This document shows positions 58,275 to 64,000 of a stretch of DNA of 64,000 nt, piece after piece. The notes beneath the pieces were generated by a model that saw nothing but the letters and a program-made list of their open reading frames with translations, was not told the DNA's origin and ran no database searches. The number at the start of each line of letters is the position of its first letter. Position 1 is the stretch's first letter. A program made the translations under genes and the position numbers. The stretch is from Eubacteriales bacterium (GTDB lineage Bacteria > Bacillota_A > Clostridia > Lachnospirales > Lachnospiraceae): positions 1 to 64,000 of the forward strand of contig JAUNJL010000004.1 in the NCBI GenBank assembly GCA_030533315.1, written 5' to 3'.

Positions 58275-59741
58275 TTACATTCCGTCTGGCTTTTTGTCAA
58301 GCTGGCACGCTCCATCGCCCTCCATAAACGCTTCAAAAATCTCACACAGCTGCCGGGCCCGCTCCTGGTCCTTCGCCTCACAGAAAATGCGCAGCAAAGG
58401 CTCCGTGCCGGAAAAACGGGCGATGACCCAGCCACCGTCCTCCAGATAGATCTTGCACCCGTCCAGATAGGACACCTTCTGGATCCGAAAGGGCAGCTGG
58501 GGAATGAGCCTGTCCTGGAAAAGAAGGCGGTGGATCTCCTCCTTTTTCCCATCGGTCATGGGATAATCCCTCTCCTCCGTCCAGGTCCTGCCGTATCTTT
58601 CCTCCATCTCCTCCTCCAGCTGGGAAAGTCTCTTCCCCGTCACGGCCATCATCTCCACCAGAAGGGCGGCCGCATAGATCCCATCCTTCCCATGGATGTG
58701 GCCCCTCACCGTGAGGCCGCCGGAGGATTCCCCTCCGATCAGGGCATCCGTCTCCTGCATCTTGGAGGATATGTACTTAAAGCCCACGGGAACCTCATAG
58801 CACACCTGTCCAAAGCTCTGGGCCACCTTGTCCAGCCGGTGGGTGGTGGAGATGTTCCGTACGGCCGGCCCCTTCCATCCCTTGTGGCAGAGGAGATAAT
58901 GGTACAAAAGAACCAGGATGTCATTGGGATGAAGGAACCTCCCCCGGTCGTCGATGATCCCGATCCTGTCCGCATCCCCGTCCGTGGCAATGCCGATGTG
59001 ACATCCCCTGTCCAGCACATAATTCTGCAGGGTACGCAAAGTCGCCGCATTGGGAGCCGGAAGCTTGCCCCCAAACAAGGTGTCATGGCGCTCATGGATG
59101 GTCTCCACCTCACATCTCGCAACGGAGAGGATGGTCTTTAAGGAGGTCTGGCTCACCCCGTACATGGGATCCAGCGCCACCCGCAGCCCCGCACTTCGGA
59201 TGGCCCTTGTGTCGATCTGGGACAGGATGCTGTCAATGTAATCGTTCCAGGGGTTAAATTCCACCACCAGCCCCGCATCCCGCACCTGCTCATAGGGCCT
59301 CCAGCTGACCTCTCCGCCCATTTTCAGCTCCAGCTCCACCTGCTGAATGTACCGCTCCAGATCCTGGGTCACCTCCTGGGAAGCGTCCCGCCCGCCCCTG
59401 GTAAACAGCTTCACGCCGTTGTAGATGGCCGGATTGTGGCTGGCCGTGACCATCAGCCCGTAGGGCAGGTCGTTGGCCATCACGTAATACATGATCAGAG
59501 GCGTGGGGGAAGAGCGGTTCACGAACCAGCATCGGATCCCCATAGCCCCAAAAACCTCGCAGGCCCACATGACGGCCTCCTTTGACAAAAACCTTCTGTC
59601 ATAGCCGATGCAGATCCCTTGATCCTGGCAGGCCTCGTCCATCATCTTCATGGAAAGGGCCTTGGCCAGGATCTGTATATTCCTTCTTGTAAACTCGTCG
59701 CCGATGACGGCCCGAAAGCCGCCTGTCCCAAATTTGATCAT
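58275..59741 (-). CDS. Phosphohexomutase (phosphoglucomutase/phosphomannomutase family)
   Basis: 488 aa from the ATG at 59741, one base overlap with the upstream stop (TGATG) and GGGAGG six bases before. The alpha-D-phosphohexomutase plan is complete: substrate loop KFGTGGFRAVIGDEF, phospho-Ser loop VTASHNPAIYNGVK near residue 100, metal loop ATDGDADRIGI near residue 237, sugar loop GGESSGGL near 320 and phosphate loop RFSGTEPLLRIF near the C-terminus. Coupled to a GH94 phosphorylase, it probably converts the released sugar-1-phosphate (GlcNAc-1-P or Glc-1-P) to the 6-phosphate. Confidence 0.92.
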   Translation of the reverse strand: MIKFGTGGFRAVIGDEFTRRNIQILAKALSMKMMDEACQDQGICIGYDRRFLSKEAVMWACEVFGAMGIRCWFVNRSSPTPLIMYYVMANDLPYGLMVTASHNPAIYNGVKLFTRGGRDASQEVTQDLERYIQQVELELKMGGEVSWRPYEQVRDAGLVVEFNPWNDYIDSILSQIDTRAIRSAGLRVALDPMYGVSQTSLKTILSVARCEVETIHERHDTLFGGKLPAPNAATLRTLQNYVLDRGCHIGIATDGDADRIGIIDDRGRFLHPNDILVLLYHYLLCHKGWKGPAVRNISTTHRLDKVAQSFGQVCYEVPVGFKYISSKMQETDALIGGESSGGLTVRGHIHGKDGIYAAALLVEMMAVTGKRLSQLEEEMEERYGRTWTEERDYPMTDGKKEEIHRLLFQDRLIPQLPFRIQKVSYLDGCKIYLEDGGWVIARFSGTEPLLRIFCEAKDQERARQLCEIFEAFMEGDGACQLDKKPDGM

Positions 59742-62137
59742 CACAATCCTCCCATCACAATACGCACGTTACAGCTCTCCCCCTCTTTGATGGGGGGAAT
59801 TTCCAAAACCCTCCGGCCATCCAGGAAACATTCTTTCACGCCCTTGGAGACATGCTCCGGATTCTCCGCCTGGATGTGGTAGGTACCTCCCCTCCACCTC
59901 CGCACAGCCGAAAATCCATCCCATTCCCTGGGGATGCAGGGATCGATCACAAGGCTGTGGAGCCCCGGACGGATTCCCAGGATGTACCGGGAAGCAGAGA
60001 AGTAAGCCCAGCCCCCCGTTCCCGTCATAAACGGATGGTGGGCCCTTCCATAGGCCCCGTGATCCTTCCCCGCCACAAACTGGCAGTAGGAATAGGGCTC
60101 CGCCTTGCGTATCTGTATTTTGTCATTCTGCTCCCAGGGACAAAGGGACTTGTACAGCTCCATGGCCCTGTTCCCTCTTCCCAGGACACACTCTGCCGCC
60201 CAGGCCCAGGGATTGGGATGGGAAAAGATGGAGGCATTCTCCTTCAGCCCTGGATAAACCCTGGTGACAAAGCCGATCTCCTCGTCCGGCCTCGTGTAGG
60301 CCGGGCCGTTGAGCATCAGGCCGTAGGGAGTGAACAGATGCTCATAAACGCTGTCCATGGCCCGGATCCCCTTCTCCCTGGGCGCTGCCCCGGACAAGAC
60401 GGCCCACACATTGGATTCCAGATGGATCTTCCCCTCCTCATCCTCCTTTGTTCCGATCCGCCTGCCGCTTTTTGTGATGCCCCGGATGTACCAGTCCTGA
60501 TCCCAAAGACCCTGGCAGGCCCTTTTGACCTTTTCCTTCATGGCCCCATAAAAGGCGGCGTCCTTCTCCTCCCCCAGTTCCCTGGCAAGCTCCAGAAAAT
60601 TTTCGATGGCCCAGAAATGAAGGAAGGAAACCATGGCGCTTTGCCCTCCGCCCAGGTTCAGGCAATCGTTCCAGTCGGCCCGCAGTCCCTTGCAGATGCC
60701 GTCCTCCCCCACCTGGCGGTCCGAAAAGTCCAGGATTCGCTTCAAATGCTGGTAGACCGTCTCCCGGCCCCCGTCCGCATAGGGATAAAGCTCCCTCAAA
60801 AAGGAGATCTCCCCCGTTTCCCTCACATATTCACAGACGGCGGACACCAGCCATAGGGCGTCGTCGGAGCAGGTGTCCTTCAGTCCGTGGATCCTCTGGG
60901 ACGGATCCGGTGTGGGGACCACCGTGGGCGACGCAAAGGGCTTCTTCTCCTCCTTGTCAGGCTGGAACCATTCCGGCGAAAAAAGATGGAGCCCATATCC
61001 CTCCTTCACGGTACCGCACAAAAGCTCCGAAAGCCTTTTCTTTGACATCACCGGCTCCGCATGGGGAATGGTCATGGCATCCTGGGCCGTGTCCCGGAAG
61101 CCCAGGCCGGTACGTCCTCCCACCTCGATGAAGGAGGCAAACCTGGAAAACAGAAGGTTGATCTCCGCCTGATACAGGTTCCAGATATTCAGCATGGTGT
61201 TCATCCCCTCCTCCGGGGTCTTCACCTGAAGCCCTCCTAAGCGTTCCTCCCAAAACGCAGCCAGCTGTCTGTACGCCTCCTCGGCACCTTCCTGGCAGGC
61301 ATATTTTTTCCTCATGCGGGCTCCCTCCCTGCGGTCCCCCTCCCCCAAAAGGAAAAACAGGCGCACCTCCTCACCGGGCATCAGCAGGAGACGCTTGTGC
61401 AGGGCGCCGCAGTGGTTCCCTCCCAGCTCGCTGCTGCCCGAAAGGCACCCTCTCTCCACTCCCAGGGGGTTGGTCTCCGTCCGGTAAGGCCCCAGGAAAT
61501 CATCCCTCCGGCAGTCGTAGCCGTCCGGCTGGAAGCTGGCGGTAAAAAACTGATAGCCAAATTCCTCATAAAAAAGGTCGTATTCCAGGATTCCCTCCCG
61601 ATAGGAGGAGCCGGAGCAGTACAGGCTCATCTGGAAATTCTGGTTGTCCATGTCAATGTGATGAAAGGAAAACTCTGCATAAGAAAAAACGCTGAGCCTT
61701 CTGGGCCTGTCATCCTCATTTTTTATGGTCACATCCCAGATCTCCACAGGGTCCTCCATGGCGACGGACATTTTCTGGGAGGCTTTGATGTGGTCCCAGA
61801 GACACTCGTACACGGTGTAGGACAGACCGTGGCGGCAGGTATAGCTGCCCTTTTGCAGATCCTTTCCCACCGGCTGCCAGGAAATGCTCCAGTAATCCCC
61901 CCCGTCATCGTCTCTCAGGTAGACATAATGGCCCGGTCTGTCCATGGGAACCCCGTTTGGCCGAAATCGGGTGATCCGGTGGTATTGAGGGGACTGGTAA
62001 AACAGATAGCCCCCCGCCGTGTGATTCAAAACGGCACACATATCCCGGACGCCCAGATAGTTTGTCCAGGATACCGGCAGATCCACCCGGTGGATCACAT
62101 ACTCCCTCTTCTCATTGTCAAAATGACCATATTCCAT
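59741..62137 (-). CDS. chbP: GH94 family phosphorylase, probable N,N'-diacetylchitobiose phosphorylase
   Basis: 798 aa. It cleaves a beta-1,4 disaccharide with phosphate to a sugar-1-phosphate and a free sugar, in the cytoplasm. The N-terminus (MEYGHFDNEKREYVIHR, then YHRITRFRPNG, DRPGHYVYLRDDDGGDYWSI) and core (EVGGRTGLGFRDTAQDAM, SPTVVPTPDPSQRIHGLKDT, LRADWNDCLNLGGG) closely resemble, from memory, Vibrio ChbP. The presumed general acid is D491 in WND, equivalent to Asp492 there. Cellobiose or another disaccharide is a weaker alternative. AGGAGGTTTTTT precedes the ATG. Confidence 0.85.
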   Translation of the reverse strand: MEYGHFDNEKREYVIHRVDLPVSWTNYLGVRDMCAVLNHTAGGYLFYQSPQYHRITRFRPNGVPMDRPGHYVYLRDDDGGDYWSISWQPVGKDLQKGSYTCRHGLSYTVYECLWDHIKASQKMSVAMEDPVEIWDVTIKNEDDRPRRLSVFSYAEFSFHHIDMDNQNFQMSLYCSGSSYREGILEYDLFYEEFGYQFFTASFQPDGYDCRRDDFLGPYRTETNPLGVERGCLSGSSELGGNHCGALHKRLLLMPGEEVRLFFLLGEGDRREGARMRKKYACQEGAEEAYRQLAAFWEERLGGLQVKTPEEGMNTMLNIWNLYQAEINLLFSRFASFIEVGGRTGLGFRDTAQDAMTIPHAEPVMSKKRLSELLCGTVKEGYGLHLFSPEWFQPDKEEKKPFASPTVVPTPDPSQRIHGLKDTCSDDALWLVSAVCEYVRETGEISFLRELYPYADGGRETVYQHLKRILDFSDRQVGEDGICKGLRADWNDCLNLGGGQSAMVSFLHFWAIENFLELARELGEEKDAAFYGAMKEKVKRACQGLWDQDWYIRGITKSGRRIGTKEDEEGKIHLESNVWAVLSGAAPREKGIRAMDSVYEHLFTPYGLMLNGPAYTRPDEEIGFVTRVYPGLKENASIFSHPNPWAWAAECVLGRGNRAMELYKSLCPWEQNDKIQIRKAEPYSYCQFVAGKDHGAYGRAHHPFMTGTGGWAYFSASRYILGIRPGLHSLVIDPCIPREWDGFSAVRRWRGGTYHIQAENPEHVSKGVKECFLDGRRVLEIPPIKEGESCNVRIVMGGL

Positions 62138-62273
62138 AAAAAACCTCCTATCCTAACCTTATTTGGAAGTCCTTTCAGACTCCCATCCTAAGGTTATTAT
62201 AGAAGGTTCTTGGTTCAAAGGAAATGTATCCTTATGTGAAAAATTGTCTCACTTTGGGATAAGTAAGGCTGCC
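62138..62273 (-). promoter_or_regulatory. Upstream region of the GH94 gene with direct repeat
   Basis: A minus-strand TATAAT lies at about 62196-62201 with no good -35 box. Two 19-base near-copies (AATAACCTTAGGATGGGAG and AATAAGGTTAGGATAGGAG) flank a GGGAGTC/GACTTCC hairpin, the second copy merging into the ribosome site. A weak -35 fits activation by a regulator. Confidence 0.45.
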
Positions 62274-62942
62274 CTACCGCTTTTCCACGATCTGGTCCTT
62301 GCTTTTGTAAATGCTGTTCTCCGGGACGCAGCCCCTCACCGGAGACAGGGGATAGATGTTGGTGTGGCGGCCAATGACGGTTCCCGGATTTAAGACGGAG
62401 CCGCATCCCACCTCCACGTAGTCTCCCAGCATGGCCCCAAACTTCTTGATGCCGGTCTCCACCGTCTCTTCTCCATCCTTCACCACCACCAGCTGCTTGT
62501 CCGACTTTACATTGGAGCAGATGGAGCCTGCCCCCATGTGGGATTTGTAGCCCAGGACAGAATCTCCCACATAGTTGTAGTGGGGAACCTGTACGTTGTC
62601 AAAAAGCACCACGTTTTTCAGCTCTGTGGAATTACCCACCACACAGCCCTCCCCCACGATGGCGTTTCCCCGGATAAAGGCACAGTGACGCACCTCCGTA
62701 TCCTTCCCGATGATGGCGGGACCGTTGATGCAGGCCGTAGGCGCCACCCTTGCGGACCGGGCGATCCACACGTCCCCCTCCCGGTACTCATATTCCTTCG
62801 GATCCAGCGTCTCCCCCAGCTTGCGGATAAAGCCGCCGATCTCCTTCAGCACCTCCCAGGGATAGGTTTTTCCCAAAAAAAGCTCCTTTGCCATGGTTCT
62901 GTCAAGATCCAGAAGCCTTTCGATGGTGTAATCCTTCATCAT
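62274..62942 (-). CDS. Left-handed beta-helix (hexapeptide repeat) protein, GlmU C-terminal-like
   Basis: 222 aa. A helical N-terminal region (DLDRTMAKELFLGKTYPWEVLKEIGGFI) is followed by hexapeptide repeats from about residue 65 on (VWIARSARVAPTACINGPAIIGKDTEVRHCAFIRGNAIVGEGCVVGNST). A GlmU-like distal part has NYVGDSVLGYKSHMGAGSICSNVKSDK and VEVGCGSVLNPGTVIGRHTNIYPL. Such proteins are often labelled UDP-GlcNAc pyrophosphorylase-related, but no nucleotidyltransferase domain is present here; acyltransferase or binding activity is possible. It overlaps the topB stop codon (ATGA). Confidence 0.82.
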   Translation of the reverse strand: MMKDYTIERLLDLDRTMAKELFLGKTYPWEVLKEIGGFIRKLGETLDPKEYEYREGDVWIARSARVAPTACINGPAIIGKDTEVRHCAFIRGNAIVGEGCVVGNSTELKNVVLFDNVQVPHYNYVGDSVLGYKSHMGAGSICSNVKSDKQLVVVKDGEETVETGIKKFGAMLGDYVEVGCGSVLNPGTVIGRHTNIYPLSPVRGCVPENSIYKSKDQIVEKR

Positions 62943-64000
62943 TTTCCTTTTTCTCCTTTCGCCAAAGCCGCTCTCTTCTCCGGCTTCTTGTAGAATCTTG
63001 CCGCAGCGTCAAAGCTCTGCCGCAGCTGATACTGATAATTGCTGGCCTCCACCTGGTCCGTGCGCAGCCGCACAAAGCGTTCCAGCTTGTCCATGTACTC
63101 CTGCTCCGTGATGGAGCCCTCCGCCACATAGGTCAGGCCCTTCTCCCAGCTGGCCGTCAGCTCCGGGTTCAGAAGCTGGCGGATGGAGCAGTTCACCACG
63201 TCGTAGATCATCTCGCCCAGCAGGGTGGGGGTGATCACCTGGGTCTTCTTGTTCAGGGAAAGATACTGGATGTGGAACAGCTTCTTCAGAATCTCCGCCC
63301 TGGTGGCGCTGGTGCCGATGCCGCTGCCCTTGATCTGCGCCCGCAGCTCCTCATCCTCGATGAGCTGGCCCGCATTCTCCATGGCCAGGATCATGGAACC
63401 GGAGTTGTACCGCTTAGGCGGAGAGGTTTCTCCCTCCTTAATGGCCAGGCCGTTTACCATCAGGGTATCCTTCTTCCTGAGCCTTTGCAGGGCATTTAGC
63501 AGCGCCTGGTCACAGGAGATCTCCTCCTCTCCCCCTTCCTGCTTCTCCCCCTCCCCCATCCTTTTTTTTGCAAAGGAATTAGTGGCCACCTTCAGGTATC
63601 CCTCGCTTTGCAGCACCTTGAAGGAGGAAAAAAAGGACTCCGTCTCCATCCTAGTCACAAGGGAAACCTTCTGGTAAACCGCAGGCGGATAAAAAATGGA
63701 GAGAAAACGCCGCACGATGGTCTCATAAACCCTCTGCCCCGTCAGAGACATGGATCTTAGGGCCCCCAGGCCCTGTCCCGTGGGGATGATGGCATAGTGG
63801 TCCGTGATCTGCTTGTCATTGACGTACCGGGTCTTCCCGATGGTCTTGTAGCTTCCCATGGACAGCGCCTCCTTCGCCGCCTCCCCCGCCGGCTCATAGG
63901 CCTGAAGTCCAGAAAGGTTTTTGATGATCTCCTTGGCCACGGCGGTGGACAGCACCCTGGCGTCCGTCCTGGGATAGGTGACCAGCTTCTTTTCGTAAAG
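62939..64000 (-). CDS. topB: DNA topoisomerase III, C-terminal part (runs past the window edge)
   Basis: 354 codons are visible, open to base 64000. The active-site Tyr lies in LYEKKLVTYPRTDARVL (63955-64000), followed by KQITDHYAIIPTG, SGIGTSATRAEILKKL and TPTLLGEMIYDVV, all type IA topoisomerase blocks; the III subfamily is suggested by the first and by the lack of zinc-finger repeats in this part. The enzyme decatenates and relaxes single-stranded or negatively supercoiled DNA. The last 25 residues are basic. Its 5' end is outside the window. Confidence 0.93.
   Translation of the reverse strand, partial: LYEKKLVTYPRTDARVLSTAVAKEIIKNLSGLQAYEPAGEAAKEALSMGSYKTIGKTRYVNDKQITDHYAIIPTGQGLGALRSMSLTGQRVYETIVRRFLSIFYPPAVYQKVSLVTRMETESFFSSFKVLQSEGYLKVATNSFAKKRMGEGEKQEGGEEEISCDQALLNALQRLRKKDTLMVNGLAIKEGETSPPKRYNSGSMILAMENAGQLIEDEELRAQIKGSGIGTSATRAEILKKLFHIQYLSLNKKTQVITPTLLGEMIYDVVNCSIRQLLNPELTASWEKGLTYVAEGSITEQEYMDKLERFVRLRTDQVEASNYQYQLRQSFDAAARFYKKPEKRAALAKGEKGK

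Overview
The window is one chromosomal block of a moderately GC-rich (well over 50% by eye), spore-forming, anaerobic Clostridia member. Lachnospiraceae is the best guess. This rests on the gene families (YqfC/YqfD, SpoIIIE/FtsK, SleB-type hydrolase, RemA, a tyrS T-box, a biotin-dependent Na+-pumping decarboxylase cluster, the GGGtGRT/NifU-like pair, YesM/YesN regulation), on strong AGGAGG ribosome sites and on frequent TTGACA/TATAAT promoters. No species can be named. There are no rRNA or tRNA genes, CRISPR arrays, transposases or prophage genes. Most genes lie on the minus strand; the exceptions are about 35.4-36.9 kb, 46.7-47.5 kb and 50.3-52.0 kb.

Layout. 0-8.7 kb: start of a probable lipoprotein, ybeY, phoH, yqfD, yqfC (with a sigma-E-like promoter embedded in the preceding terminator), a DUF2284 protein, a flavin-split-barrel protein, rlmH, a Dabb protein, ftsK/spoIIIE and uppP. 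8.9-12.9 kb: S1-domain protein, ispH, cmk and a BaiN/HI0933-type flavoprotein; the 3' third of ispH is strikingly AT-rich. 13-18.4 kb: a five-gene biotin-dependent decarboxylase/transcarboxylase operon with two different carboxyltransferases around one biotin carrier and one Na+ pump. 18.5-29.2 kb: two D,D-carboxypeptidases, a PLC-like protein, scpA/scpB, a metallophosphoesterase, a molybdopterin-binding protein, an ABC exporter followed by a decayed tandem hairpin array, and cardiolipin synthase. 29.2-33.6 kb: rpsU, alaS and tyrS, the last with a T-box leader. 34-37 kb: a cell-wall-binding SleB-like hydrolase behind a consensus promoter with a perfect palindrome, a 22%-cysteine small protein, a 45-codon ORF facing it across a two-way terminator, and two small proteins of unknown function.

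37-40.9 kb is a molybdate unit: modA, modB, modC and a nucleotidyltransferase fused to a ModE-like winged helix. 41-46.5 kb is a housekeeping run transcribed yicC, remA, gmk, rpoZ, rimO, pgsA, cinA. 46.7-49.9 kb holds a SnoaL-like/LytTR regulator, a BspA-type leucine-rich-repeat surface protein and a TraX-family membrane protein. 50.2-52.1 kb holds the NifU-like/GGGtGRT pair. 52.1-62.2 kb is a sugar unit: a GH94 phosphorylase very like N,N'-diacetylchitobiose phosphorylase, a phosphohexomutase, a YesM-type kinase, a solute-binding protein, two permeases and a YesN-type regulator. The window ends with a left-handed beta-helix protein and the 3' part of topB.

The most interesting points are the compact promoter-in-terminator arrangement before yqfC, the repeat module that carries the ribosome-binding sites of two unrelated genes, the low-GC segment of ispH, the dual carboxyltransferase sodium-pump operon, the nucleotidyltransferase-ModE fusion, the GGGtGRT/NifU-like pair with its upstream dyad, and the probable chitobiose phosphorolysis locus with internal attenuator-like terminators.
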